Of a DNA stretch of 44,346 nt, positions 1 through 11,649 are shown one piece after another. Every line of letters begins with the position of its first letter. The stretch's first letter is position 1. Source of the DNA: Priapulus caudatus (lineage: Eukaryota > Priapulida > Priapulimorpha > Priapulimorphida > Priapulidae). The notes beneath the pieces are model-generated. The model was not told the origin of the DNA. It did no database searches and was given only the letters and a program-made list of their open reading frames with translations. Position numbers and translations under genes: made by a program. Location: NCBI RefSeq assembly GCF_000485595.1, contig NW_014577116.1, forward strand, positions 1 to 44,346, given 5' to 3'.

Positions 1-121
1 GGGAGAGGGGAGGACAGCCAGTACCTATATGTAGGTGGAGAGGGGAGAGGGGAGGACAGCCAGTACCTATAGGTAGGTGGAGATGGGAGGACAGCCAGTA
101 TCTATATGTAGGTGGAGAGGG
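1..121. repeat. Minisatellite, about 41-45 bp unit, cut by the window start
   Basis: Almost three copies of a unit containing GGACAGCCAGTACCTATATG and TAGGTGGAGAGG follow one another. The copies differ by single bases (ATATG or ATAGG). The array continues left of the window. Confidence 0.9.
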
Positions 122-351
122 GATCACGGATGATACCACTACGAGGCAGGCGGATGAGAGTTAATCTCCAGTATTAACGCGCGGGAGAAGAGGCAGCAGA
201 TTACACGCGGTATGTACGCGATCCCTAGTACTCATATGGACAGGTGATGAGAGGTTGATCGCTAGTGCTTATAGGCATGCACGAGGGGTGGGGTGAACGC
301 AGCGTGGTGATGGGGGAAGAAAGGAAGAAAATACTACCGAATGGTAGCAGT

Positions 352-363
352 GCGTGTGTGTGT

Positions 364-431
<68 letters not shown>

Positions 432-478
432 TGTGTGTCTGTGAGTGTGTGTGGCTGTGTGTGTGGTAGTAATGGTCA

Positions 479-532
<54 letters not shown>

Positions 533-1375
533 TAGTGAATAGATAGAGTCACAGTGTGTGTGTGTCACAGTGCGTGTGTGTTGTGGTGTGTGTGTGTGTG
601 TGTGTGTGAAAAGTGTAGGTCACACGCGCTCGCTCGCTCTCGCTGTGATGTGTGTGTGTTGTGTGTGTCACAATGTTGTGTGTGTGTGTGTGTGTGTGAT
701 ACAAGTGTGTGATGTGTGTGTGTGTGTGAATGTGTGTGTGTGTTGTGCAGCAGTGTGTCTGTGTGGTGTGTGTGTGTGTGTGTGTGTTGTAATGTGATGA
801 AATGTGTGTCACCAGGTGTTGTGTGATGTGTGTGGTGTGTGTGGGTGTGTGTGTGTGTGTCGTAGTGCACCAAAAGTGTGTGTGTGTGACTAGGATGTGT
901 GTGTGTGATAGTGTGTGTCACACCGTAGTGTGTCGATGTGTGAAGTGTTGTATGTGTGTCACAGTGTGTGAGTAGTGGTGTGTCTGTGTGTGTGTGGAGT
1001 GTGTGTGTGTCGTGTGGGTGTGTGTCACAGTGTATGTTGTGTGAGTGTGTGTGTGTGCTGCAAGTGTGTGTGGTCACAGGTGTGTCTTGTGCCTGTGTCT
1101 GCTGTCTGGTCTGTGTCATATGTCGGTGATCGTGTAAATGTGTACTGTGGTCTGTGTTGTGTACTGTGTGTGTGCTGTGTGTGGGTGTATGTGTGTGTGT
1201 GTTTGCGCGCAGTTCATACAATGCGTGTGTGTGTGCGTGTGTGCGTGTGTGGAGTAGTGTGCGCGCGTGTGTTTGTGTGTGATGTGCTGTGTGTGTGTGT
1301 GAGTGTGATGTGTGTGTGTGTTGGCGCGTGGAAATAGATGTGGTGTGTGTGCGCGCGGCGCGTGCGTGCGCGCTG
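352..1375. repeat. TG-rich repeat block of about 1 kb
   Basis: Pure (GT)n runs lie at about 363-430 and 481-531. After 540 the array degenerates into TG runs broken by TCACAGTG-like spacers and, after 1200, by GCGC. No protein is encoded: the open frames on both strands are Cys-Val or His-Thr runs made by the repeat. Alternating purine-pyrimidine tracts like this favour Z-DNA. Confidence 0.95.
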
Positions 1376-1785
1376 TGCGCAAATATAGATATAGTGCGTG
1401 CGAAGCATCACGTTTCGCATTGTATTGATATGTATCAAGTGACACCCCATATACTAAGCATTCTCAACGGAGCGTGAACTATATCGTAAGTCGCTGTAAT
1501 TGCATATTCGCTTTAGGATTAAATGACAGGAAGGATGGAGAATCGATTAAAGAGAGCGCGAATGTGTGTGCACTCGAGATGTCAGACGAGTTTTTCGTCC
1601 ACTCGGCTGGCTTCACGTACTCATAGCCACACAGATGTTCGGAGTTCATCCATTGTTTTAATCGAGTAGCGACAACACACCCATGTAGCGTATAGCCTCC
1701 GCTGCCGTGGGGTCGGTTTTAAACACAGTGCAAATCGAAACCACCGTCATTATCATGGGGTTTTATTAAACTTAATCTTTTTGCG
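1376..1785. other. Spacer between two satellites, no gene seen
   Basis: Ordinary-looking sequence. It holds no splice-supported frame and no repeat I can pair elsewhere in the window. Confidence 0.5.
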
Positions 1786-2825
1786 ATATGATATGATATG
1801 ATATATGATAGATGATATGAATATGATATGATATGATATGATATGATATGATATGATATGATAATGCATATGATATGATATGATATGACATGATCAGTGA
1901 TATGATATGATATGATTGACTATGATAATGAATATGATATGAAGATGATATGCAATAATGATGATGATAAGATAGATCTGATATGATATGATATGATAAT
2001 GATTATGATACTGATATGATATGATATGGATATGAAATATGATATGATATCGATATGATGATGATATAATATGATATGATATGATATTAGGATATTGATA
2101 TGAAATGAATATGATATTAATATGATGATGAATATGATATGATATGATATGAATATATGATAATAGTATGATATGAAGTGATATGATGATATGAATATGA
2201 TATAAATGCTATGCGTATGATATATATGATATAATATATGATTAATGATATGATAATATGATTGATATGATATGATATGATATGATAATGAAATGATATG
2301 ATATGATATGATATGATAATGATATGATATGATATGATATGATAATGATATGATAATGATGATATGAAAGATATGGATATGATATGATATGGATATGATA
2401 TGATATTGATATGATATGATAGATATGATATGATATGATATGAAAATAATGATATGATATGATAATAGATAATGATATGTATGATATGAATATGATATGA
2501 TAGATATAAGATATACGGATATGATATGATATGATATGAATATGATATAATGACATGATATGATAATGAATATGATAATGATATGATATGATTATTGATA
2601 TGATATGATATGATATGATATGATATGATATGATATGATATGATACATGATATGATATGATATGATATGATATGATATGATATGATATGATATGATATAT
2701 GATATGATATGATATGATATGATATGATATGATATGATATGATATGATATGATATGATATGATATGATATGATATGATATGATATGATATATGATATGAT
2801 ATATGATATGATATGATATGATATA
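1786..2825. repeat. GATAT pentanucleotide satellite of about 1 kb
   Basis: Tandem ATATG/GATAT units cover the block. The left part (1786-2590) is interrupted by many one- or two-base changes. The right part (about 2594-2820) is almost pure. The long open frames on the minus strand are Ser-Tyr-His-Ile runs made by the repeat. Confidence 0.95.
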
Positions 2826-3053
2826 GGCATACGTTGATTAAGGTGATTAAATTGGTTGGCACGATACACACGGCGCGCGTGCCTTAATAATCGTCTTAAG
2901 ACCCGTATAACATCCGCCTGCTTTTAGTTGATTCTCAGAGCAATTGACACCAGTACTCAGCATTTAAACTGATTATTTCTCCTATATAGATGTTCCTTAC
3001 CGCAGACGTTGCGTAACCGCACGTGTATGCACTCATACGTATTCACCCACAGG

Positions 3054-3550
3054 CACTTGCGAAAATATAGTTATAATGCGCAGTTAGCTCAGAGTTGAAA
3101 TTCGCGCGTATATCGGTATAGGTATAACGGTGTATACACAGGCACTTGAAGCGTTTCAATAAAATATAATGCTAACGAAATACGAAATCTATTTACTACC
3201 AACTTCTTAATGTTTCTATTCTCTCTTTCACCTATTATTGCCAACACTTTCCTGTAAATTCCGTCCAAATCCTACGTGCAACGCTACCAAAATCCTACGC
3301 TGCCAGCCGCCATTGCTTTCGCGGCTCCACTGTTGCACGCTTACACTAATATATATATATAGTACTATTATATAGTATACTAGAGTATAGAAACATTAAG
3401 AAGTTGGTAGTAAATAGATTTCGTATTTCGTTAGCATTATATTTTATTGAAACGCTTCAAGTGCCTGTGTATACACCGTTATACCTACCGATATACGCGA
3501 GAATTTCAACTCTGAGCTAACTGCGCATTATAACTATACTTTCGCAAGTG
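3054..3550. mobile_element. Long inverted-repeat (foldback) element
   Basis: The left arm 3054-3219 and right arm 3387-3550 are inverted copies of about 165 bp with only a few differences. Their outer ends are CACTTGCGAAA / TTTCGCAAGTG. The 167 bp loop holds a GC-richer stretch and a TA run. I see no clear target duplication. A diverged copy of part of the arm lies at 27275-27362. Confidence 0.85.
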
Positions 3551-3977
3551 TTGCTGTCAAATGATTCTCGCATCTCGCGAGACTGCCATCGATAACAGCT
3601 TATAGACTAGCTGCCAATGCAATTTTACTAGCTTTGTCAATTTCGTCTATATGTAGACACAGCTAGGGTACCAGTCTACTGAGTCTAGAACAACTTACGT
3701 CACCGAATTGGATGCACGTGTGTCCATGCACGGCTGCGTTTCCAAATTAATTGTTCGGGCAATAAAAAATACGGCTGCGTTATCACACGCCTAATCGCTA
3801 TTTTATACACTGCAACAGCATAAATTCTTGATAATTTTCTTAAAGTGAGCGTCACTAGTAGTAGCATATCTGTTAATTGGCGAAAATATATTTTACCACA
3901 GACTTACTTTTGGATGTATTTGAGAAATAATTTCTTTAATCGAAGGCTGGGTGGTGTGGTCATTGAGGTTACACAAA

Positions 3978-3979
<2 letters not shown>

Positions 3980-4015
<36 letters not shown>

Positions 4016-4033
4016 TTATTATTGTTATTATTA
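3980..4033. repeat. (ATT)n microsatellite
   Basis: About a dozen ATT units are followed by an imperfect continuation. Confidence 0.9.
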
Positions 4034-6470
4034 CCACCGTTAGTATATATTACGATGACGTGAACGAAAACGTACACAGCCATATAACCATGTAACTAGT
4101 CTATAGGTAGACGGTAGTTATATACACTGTATAAACCACCTTATCAGCACCACTATCTGATAACCCTAATGATGGTTGGCTATATGCCAGCCAGCTCGTG
4201 CGTGGGTATCTATATACCTTGACAAATTAGTCACACAACTTGTGAGGAAATAATTAAAACTTCACTGGCTGCTCTGCATATAGTAATCAACAAACGCATT
4301 CATTCAATCACGACTGCGCATTTTGCGCGGATGCTGCAAATCCGCATTATTCTCGCATTAATTACGCTTATCTGTCATTAGTTAATTAGTGCCACCTGAG
4401 CACGCTATTGAATTTCTCCACAGGTTGACATTACCAAGTCTTAGCAACTCCATATAAAAACAAAAACTATATCGCAGCCGTGTTGAGTTGGGAAATTATA
4501 ACCCTTAGTTACGACTAAATTATCTATTTTTTTAAAGTATAATGTAATGTAATGTAACATAAGTATATGTTCCGATGCCTGCATGACTTCCACTCTGCTT
4601 GCTTCATTCATTTAAATAATATACACTGTTCGGGTTTCCGCAATGAGAGCAATTTTGTCACGCCTAATTCGTGATATTAAATTCCAAATTAGAGATCAAT
4701 AAAAAGGAATTGTGCTCTGGCAATCAGATCACTATAAAATCTTGACAATCTACGACACGCAACTATATCGTGGTTGCAGACACATGTCCCATACATAATT
4801 ACGTACAACCAACTACCCACAATACAACACAATCTTGTGTAGTTGTTTTTTTGTAATTGCTCCGAAAATTCCAGAATTCCCTGAGTATTTTTTCAGTTTT
4901 TCCTGTTCCAGTTCCTTTATTCCAGGGACTGCTCACCAATATTTTTTCCTCAACTATTACTATCTATATTGCTTACTAACTACCCAGCTTGATCTGCTTC
5001 CTTATAAACTACATACCCCGGTGAAGCTATTTGTGCTACTAAAACAGGCGTTTGGGTATAAGCTTTTCATACATGGGCGAGGGGCTTATATACAGTTTAT
5101 ACGGATATATATGTTTCATGACGCAAATATCTCTTTTAAAAACAACTCGGCACGCATAGATTTGCAGACGGAATAGACTTCAATTAACAGAATTTTACAA
5201 TCGAGTTTTGTAATTAAGTACTATCTAATAACCATTTTGGTAGTAGTATCTCGCAAATTCTATGGCATATATATATAATCATATATGACACGCGCCGTAC
5301 TTCACCACGTTACAGTACGAGTTGTATATGTGTATGTAGTGCGAGTTTTGTGTATTTAAAGCGCAATATTTACTCAACTGAACCTGTAGGCCTAAAGTCA
5401 TCAAGTTACATAAAAAAATCGTATTTTTATAGATGCTAGTCGCGAAACGTTGCAAGGTTTTATCTCTAACTATTATTTCCACTTAAATAAGAAAATGTGA
5501 CTTGACACGGGGTAACTGGTACAAACTTAAAAGATCTGTTGGCTTCCCCATGGTTAAAAGAAGGTTGCAATGACCTTTCCACTAAAAGTAACACCACCGG
5601 TAGCTCACGACAAATGAAAAATGTACGTCATTTAATGTCTCAATGTATGTTACTAAATACGACATTGAGGAATCACAAATACTACCTTCATAACTTTAAT
5701 TTTTTTTTCAATTTCGAAGCTTCGCGATTTGCATTTCAACATTTCTACTCTACGATGCACCAACCCGAATATGAACAGAAAAAGTCCCTTTTTGCATGCT
5801 CGTGATATAGCGTAAAGCGAATAAGGCAAACAAAAATATCCGTCTACAAAACACATTTGAAGCAGTACAAATGTTCAAGTGCAATGCGCGCAAAAATGGA
5901 GAAAAAATATGGAATCAATGTAATAAACATTCTTTTTAAAGATAGTATTGTTTTCCTCCTTCCTTTTTTTTATTTCGCAAATATATGCAAGAGCGAATCT
6001 ATTGCCATTTATTGTCTCAACAGTTTTTACGTCACTTCATGATGTTAAAATTCATTTCGTAGTTCATTTGTCGATGAAACGACGAGACAAGAGGAGATCC
6101 CTTTATGCAATGATAGCTGCTGTGCGAGCGACAGAAACAAATGCAACAACTTCTCTCAGCCTCTGACTTCGGAAATAGTTGAAATTTAACCACAAGCTTC
6201 CACAGGTTGTTCCTCGCAGTGCAAGCTTCATTTCTATGCGATTACTCTTATGTTAAAATGTAATTATCAGCTGATGATGAATGCTTTCCACGTTCAACGC
6301 AATGGAGCGTTAGTTCTCAGCCCACTGGTGTATACGCGCCCACGGAAACCCTATAACCCATACGCGCAGCAGTTAGCCAACCTTTCAATTAACTCGCACT
6401 AAATTGAAAGCATACATCAAGTGCGCCGGTTTTCTCACTGGAATCAATAAAGCTATCTAAACACAGGCGA
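4034..6470. other. AT-rich region without a recognisable gene
   Basis: Open frames here are at most 113 codons (4835-5176). They show no domain, no coding-like codon use and no consistent splice sites. A short (AATGT)n run lies near 4542. I see nothing else. Confidence 0.5.
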
Positions 6471-6474
6471 CTGG

Positions 6475-7010
6475 TCTCGCAGCGCTGCCCATGGCTCTCC
6501 GCGTTACTTAAGAAAAGGGGGCCAAAAAGCAAAGGCGAGAGTCAGGAAGTGAGACACGCGATGCCTTTCACACGCGCGGGGCCAGGCATCAGTGGCCAGC
6601 TGTGTGAGGTCCTCCCCACGCCGGCGGCGCCTGGCTCGCTGCTGCCAGCGACTCATGTTATCCCCGCGAGTGAAACCCGCACGCCAGCCCCCCACCACTA
6701 CACAGCTTCTGTGACGCTCGGCGTGCGCTGCATCCCGCAGTCGCAGACTAGCCATGCAGGAAGTGGAGATGCAGGGAGTGGGGTCAAGGAGAGGTTTATA
6801 CCATTGCCCCCCGACGAAGCGCGCTGGCGTGAAGTGCTGGTTGGGAGGTCAAATGGAATTCGATTTTACCCGCATGTGGGGAACGCACTAGCAGTAGGGT
6901 CGGGAAGGAATGATTCCGTCTTACCTATCCCTGCACCTCCGAACCCCCATGATAAGTGCTTATCAACGAGAGTGTGGTCAACTGGGTGGGTTGGGATGGG
7001 GTAAATCAGC
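6475..7010. other. GC- and CpG-rich block, unknown role
   Basis: The composition changes sharply to GC-rich with many CpGs, such as GCCGGCGGCGCC near 6620. A 151-codon frame (6549-7004, +) runs through it but resembles no family I know and is rich in P, S, G and R, as expected from composition. It could be a promoter-type CpG island, an unrecognised exon or a repeat. Confidence 0.35.
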
Positions 7011-7260
7011 TCGCTTGCTTTCTTCGTGGGAAAGTTAGCATCAACGCATACCCCAAGCATGGCTTCATGATATACTGCTTGTATTCTCCGCAGGGCGCTT
7101 AGCCCATATCAGGCATGATTTCATGGAATGCGGATTGTATCCGAACTATGGAGGTTAACATCTTGACATACACACATCAAGTATGGCTTTACAGACCCTC
7201 AAACACCGCGAACTGCATGGAAGATACAAGAAATTATATATACTTATTTAATGAGACAAG

Positions 7261-7341
7261 AAATGATATATATATATATATATATATATTTAAAATAAAT
7301 ATATATACATATATATATATTTATTTATTTATTTATTTAAT
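7261..7341. repeat. (TA)n-(TTTA)n compound microsatellite
   Basis: TA runs pass into TTTA units. A block of the same structure lies at 7700-7758. Confidence 0.9.
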
Positions 7342-7697
7342 TACTTATATTTATTGCTAGAGACAAGCACAAACTGATGTGTGATATTTAGGCCTACTTG
7401 GTATGAGTAAACAATGCCCTGCATGAGCCTGAGGGCTGAGAGATGAAAGTTAATAATAATGCAGGTTGCCTAAAGCTTCAGACAGATCGCCCTTGCCATC
7501 TCTATTATCTCAAAACGTGTGATTCCCACGTTTCTCAACAGGGATGCCGACAACAGATTACATACCTAGCGTTGTCAGCAATATTTTGTTGATGATCATG
7601 TTTGTTTTTACAGCCGTTCCTACCATTTAGCAGTTATTGTCACACGTTTGTTCGCTAGACCAAAGTCAGTCACTCATTTTATTACATAAATAAATGA

Positions 7698-7699
<2 letters not shown>

Positions 7700-7732
<33 letters not shown>

Positions 7733-7758
7733 TTTATTTATTTATTTATTTATATATA
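7700..7758. repeat. (TA)n-(TTTA)n compound microsatellite, second copy
   Basis: It has the same order of TA then TTTA units as 7261-7341. The sequence between the two shows no gene. Confidence 0.9.
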
Positions 7759-7960
7759 TGGGCCACACCGATATGCTGTAAATAGTTTAGCTCGGTGTCA
7801 GGCCATTGAGAAGTTGCAGCATTTTAAATTACAAACTACATTGAATCGCTTACCCCTCACCATTACAGTTCATAGTTCTAATTGGATGTTCATTTCACGC
7901 AGTGACTGTAATACTCAACTTTCCCTTATATGTGTGTGCATGCATGTGTGTTTACATATG

Positions 7961-7966
7961 CTCACA

Positions 7967-8006
<40 letters not shown>

Positions 8007-8013
8007 CACATGC
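7961..8013. repeat. (ACGC)n microsatellite
   Basis: Tandem CACG/ACGC units lie immediately left of the hairpin element at 8022. Confidence 0.9.
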
Positions 8014-8021
8014 ACGCACAT

Positions 8022-8067
8022 CAGGAGTGTATAATAGGGATGATAGGATCCCTATTATACACTCCTG
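8022..8067. mobile_element. Micro-hairpin element, copy 1 (46 bp)
   Basis: Perfect 20 bp arms, CAGGAGTGTATAATAGGGAT and its complement, surround a 6-base loop. Flanks are the 8 bp direct repeat ACGCACAT at 8014-8021 and 8068-8075. This supports insertion as a discrete unit. Confidence 0.85.
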
Positions 8068-8082
8068 ACGCACATATAAGAG

Positions 8083-8108
8083 AGAGAGAGGGGGAGGGGC
8101 GAGAGAGA
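8083..8108. repeat. Purine-rich GA tract
   Basis: AGAGAGAGAGGGGGAGGGG-type tract just after micro-hairpin copy 1. Confidence 0.7.
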
Positions 8109-8390
8109 TGAATCATTTCGCTAGACGTAAATATACATATTAAATTTAAATTTACTAGCTGTATATCAATGTATATAACATTTGAATTAAGTAAGCACAT
8201 GTAGTTCTCTTGATTCTCTGGATATATGATACATATGATATTATGACACACCATAGCAAAGATGATAGTTGCTGCCAAAAACAATGATTTATGACCAGTC
8301 ATTGAAATGCAAAACAACAGAACACAATAATTTTTACCTGCTTTTAACCTAACCAATCTGAGTGAAACGCATTCTTACGCATGTTTACAC

Positions 8391-8391
8391 A

Positions 8392-8427
<36 letters not shown>

Positions 8428-8438
8428 CACACGCGCGA
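8391..8438. repeat. (ACGC)n microsatellite, second locus
   Basis: Tandem CACG units end in CGCGCG. Confidence 0.9.
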
Positions 8439-8439
8439 G

Positions 8440-9200
8440 CAAACTAGTCCTGCTACTTTCCAGCTATTAGAGGAGCTATGCATGGATGCTGGAAAGATAA
8501 ATCATTCTAGTGTGGGAGCTCCCGAGTTTTGATTTTAATGTACATCTAAATTGTGACCGTTCAAATGTCAGTCAATAGCCACAGCATTTTGCTATAGGCG
8601 ATGAAAGCAGTAAAGAATCCAACGCACTTCTATTGAGGGTGAAAAACTCACTGGACAGTTAACTTTAATAGATCAATTTACTGACATGAGAATATACGGA
8701 TATTACCTCCGTAAATTCTCACCCACCTTAAAATATGGCGAATAAGAAAGAGGTTTAGTATATAATTATGCTTACGTGTCAAAGGGTCACTAAATATCCT
8801 TTTAAATAATATCCTAATGCCCCTCTCACGAAAGTAATAAAAACAAAAAGGGTTTTCTATTACTGCTCTATATTTTTCTACTACTAATACTATCCGACAT
8901 TTCAATCCTATACACCAAGGACACCGGTCATTTCGTGAGCTACCGAGATCTTTGTGGTCACCGGTGACACCGCAAATGTCGTAAGTACGGCTTCATAGAC
9001 TATGTACGTATATATTAAATGCAAGCGAACAAAAACATTACATAAAAAGACTCGTGTAGCAAAAGCTACAACTCGAGCGACGGCGTAAATGCGCTGCCAG
9101 CATTATTTTCTTCTATTAAAAGCTGCCCTCGCTTATGAGTGAATCTGCTTTCTTTCATAAATAGCGAGATTTAAATAGATGCAGGATAGCATGCACGTGT
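8440..9200. other. No gene seen
   Basis: AT-rich sequence with only short frames. The largest, 75 codons on minus at 8678-8905, has no recognisable motif. Confidence 0.5.
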
Positions 9201-9224
9201 GCTGTCGATCTCCCTCAGATAGTG

Positions 9225-9560
9225 TTTCCGCACTCCCGTCAGCGGTGGGCCGGAAAGCGCCGAGCCGACCGCCTCACCCCGGCTGAATAAAAATCCCCAC
9301 AGACATAAACCTATCTTTAACACTTGCTTCGGGGCTTAAGGACCTATAAACCTATCAGCAACACACACTGCAGGACTTGAAAGACGTGGCGTGACGTAAC
9401 TCGCTCGCATATCAATGAAGCTCTCGGCAGTCTACTTTCTACGTCTGCGGGTTTTCTACGCGACCCAGGCAGCTGCTGCTGCTGCCGCCGTCACCACCAC
9501 CGCCGCCGCAGCCGCTGCTGCTGCTGCTGCTGCTCCCATTCCTGCACTGTACTAGACGCG
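9225..9560. other. GC-rich block with a GCT/GCC triplet repeat
   Basis: CpG-rich sequence around 9230-9290 is followed at 9471-9536 by GCTGCT, GCCGCC and ACCACC triplets. On the minus strand, ATGGGAGCA at about 9541 opens a short frame of about 27 codons that is nearly all Ala and Val. It ends at TAG, so coding is unlikely unless spliced. It may be a promoter-type island. Confidence 0.4.
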
Positions 9561-9812
9561 AGAGCATAGAACGTGGAGGTTTTTTGTACAGCTGGCTAAC
9601 CTAGTTAAGAATAAATATCATCACCTGTCTCCGCACCACCGAATGGAGGAAGCGTTAATTACGTCATCGTCTCAGAGAATAATTGAATAATGGCGAGGAG
9701 AAAATGCGTAGCTGCAATCTCCTAAACATGCGTAGGCATCACAGTGTGTATGCACGTAGCTATAGGTAAAACCCAGCACACATTCCCACGCACACGAGAA
9801 AACATTATCACT

Positions 9813-9872
9813 ATATTATTATTATATATATATATATATTATATCAATAAATAAATTAAATATATATAATAA
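9813..9872. repeat. AT-rich dinucleotide repeat
   Basis: TATTATTATA(TA)n followed by its near-complement, able to fold on itself. Confidence 0.8.
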
Positions 9873-10478
9873 TATTCTGCTTGTTGAACAAAATTTTTTA
9901 CGTTCGCACATTTAATACTGCATGACTTAAGTTCACGTAGCTATATCGAAGAATATAGCGCCTTGTATATCAGGCAAGTGAAATGGCACTCTGAGATGAT
10001 GACGTTTAGATATTATATCTGTAACCATATTTTATTACAACTCGATTGCCTTCTTTAGACAAATTCAGATCGTATACGCCTACAATATATGGTAACGGTG
10101 GAATAATAGTTCTCGTGCCAAATACAACTAGAACATGATTGTGGTTGCATTATGCATTCATGGACGTTTCCTATTGAAATACTTCTGCTAAAGTATACTT
10201 TCCAACAGGTTGTTGCCGCGTTCATTCGCAATATCTATATATATATAAAGTTGTTCAGCCGAATTAGTTCGTACTCGCATAACTAGAGAACTCCGCAGCC
10301 TAGAGGAAAACTAAAGATATTTTCAGAATCAGCACGTCTGGGAGGTGGTTCTGGCTAAAACAAAAATTTTAAAAATTTTAAAAGTTAAAAATTCATAAAA
10401 ATTATATTCATCAATAGATGGCGGTGCGTACTGATTTTAACATCACGTACGTGTAAATCCATGGGGTATACCCTTAAC
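9873..10478. other. No gene seen
   Basis: AT-rich sequence with no frame, repeat partner or signal I can support. Confidence 0.5.
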
Positions 10479-10549
10479 GGCGCAGTGGCCTAATCGCTAG
10501 AACATCCGTCTCCTACACCGGGATTCCGGGTTCGAGTCCCAGCTGGGGA
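10479..10549 (+). repeat. tRNA-derived SINE-like head or tRNA pseudogene (tRNA-Arg-CCT type)
   Basis: The A-box region (GCAGTGGCCTAATCGCTAG), anticodon loop CTCCTAC and B box (GGGTTCGAGTCCC) match tRNA-Arg(CCT). The acceptor stem has mismatches and the anticodon stem has a C-C mismatch, so a working tRNA is unlikely. A T- and C-rich stretch and then a simple repeat follow directly, as in a SINE body and tail. Confidence 0.65.
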
Positions 10550-10679
10550 ACAGCAAGGCTTTCCCCTTTTTCCCTTTTTTCCCCTTTACCTACTACCTCT
10601 TTAGTATGTATTGTTTGTAATTTTTTTGTAATTTTTTAATATCTTTTACCTTTTGATTTCTTATTATTTTTTACTGTTT

Positions 10680-10890
10680 GGGATGGGATGGCATGGCATG
10701 GCATGGCATGGCATGGGATGGGATGGCATGGCATGGCATGGCATGGATGTTATGGGATGGCATGAGATGCGATGAGATGGGATGGGATTGGATGGGATGG
10801 GATATGGGATGGGATGAGATGGTCTGCGGTACGATGGGATGGAATCGGATGGCATGGAATGGGATGCATGGATGGATGCATGGATAGATA
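10680..10890. repeat. (GGCAT)/(GGGAT) pentanucleotide repeat
   Basis: Pentamers GGCAT and GGGAT alternate in blocks, then degenerate into GGATGCAT units. The array starts about 130 bases after the tRNA-like unit. Confidence 0.9.
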
Positions 10891-11277
10891 GATAGTTATA
10901 TTTTTTGGGGTATTTTCCTTTCAACCAAGCGGTCACCAACTGAGTAACGCCACTGATTTCCCCGGGCAATGCCGGGTATCCCGCTAATACGATATATTAG
11001 CATATTTCCAACATTACTATACACCTCGACAAAGGTCAATGCTAAACAGAATGCCAGCCCTGCTGTTAGATTAGCTTCCCCTAGCAGGTAGAAGAAGCAT
11101 GCAGTGGGAGGTTTAAATTCTCTTCACCGATGAATATAATACAGGAATAGATGAATGACATTTCATTGACTGTCATTAATCAATGTGATACGATTCATAC
11201 AATGTAGAACACGAATATTAGTGTAATTTCGCCGTTTAATATCTACATATTATAAAAGACTAATTATGCTCTTCTGA

Positions 11278-11315
11278 CTCTCTCTCCCTCCCTCTCTCTC
11301 TCCCTCCCTCCCTCC

Positions 11316-11371
<56 letters not shown>
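11278..11371. repeat. (CT)n microsatellite
   Basis: CT runs are broken by CCCT units at the left and pure from about 11320. Confidence 0.95.
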
Positions 11372-11373
<2 letters not shown>

Positions 11374-11608
11374 ATAAAACTCTACACATAGTATAAAAAC
11401 GTGAATTATAAAGGTGTGTAATCAAGCAGGAAACTTTTATACGTAAATCACTTTTCCCTACTTCTCCCCTCCCAACCCCTCCCTCCATCCGAATACTCTC
11501 TCACCACCTCTCCATCGCTTTACATTGATCACAGGCTTCTATATAGCGATATGATGATAATATCATGCATCAACCTATCTTCATGCATGAGGCTGGGCCA
11601 CATAAAAT

Positions 11609-11639
11609 CAGGAGTGTATCAAATATTGATACACTCCTG
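11609..11639. mobile_element. Micro-hairpin element, copy 2 (31 bp)
   Basis: Perfect 13 bp arms (CAGGAGTGTATCA) surround a 5-base loop. Flanks are the direct repeat ATAAAAT at 11602-11608 and 11640-11646. At 31 bp it is the smallest copy. Confidence 0.85.
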
Positions 11640-11649
11640 ATAAAATGCC

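Noticed and set aside
225-1450. Many overlapping open frames rich in Cys-Val or Thr-His
   Set aside because: They arise from the TG/CA repeat, which lacks stops in several frames on both strands.
2117-2871. Open frames of 209 and 250 codons on minus
   Set aside because: They are Ser-Tyr-His-Ile runs produced by the GATAT satellite.
9471-9536. Coding polyglutamine or polyalanine tract
   Set aside because: The only alanine frame with a start is about 27 codons and ends in a stop; no splice sites support an exon.
10479-10549. Functional tRNA-Arg gene
   Set aside because: Acceptor and anticodon stems contain mismatches, and the flanks look like a SINE.
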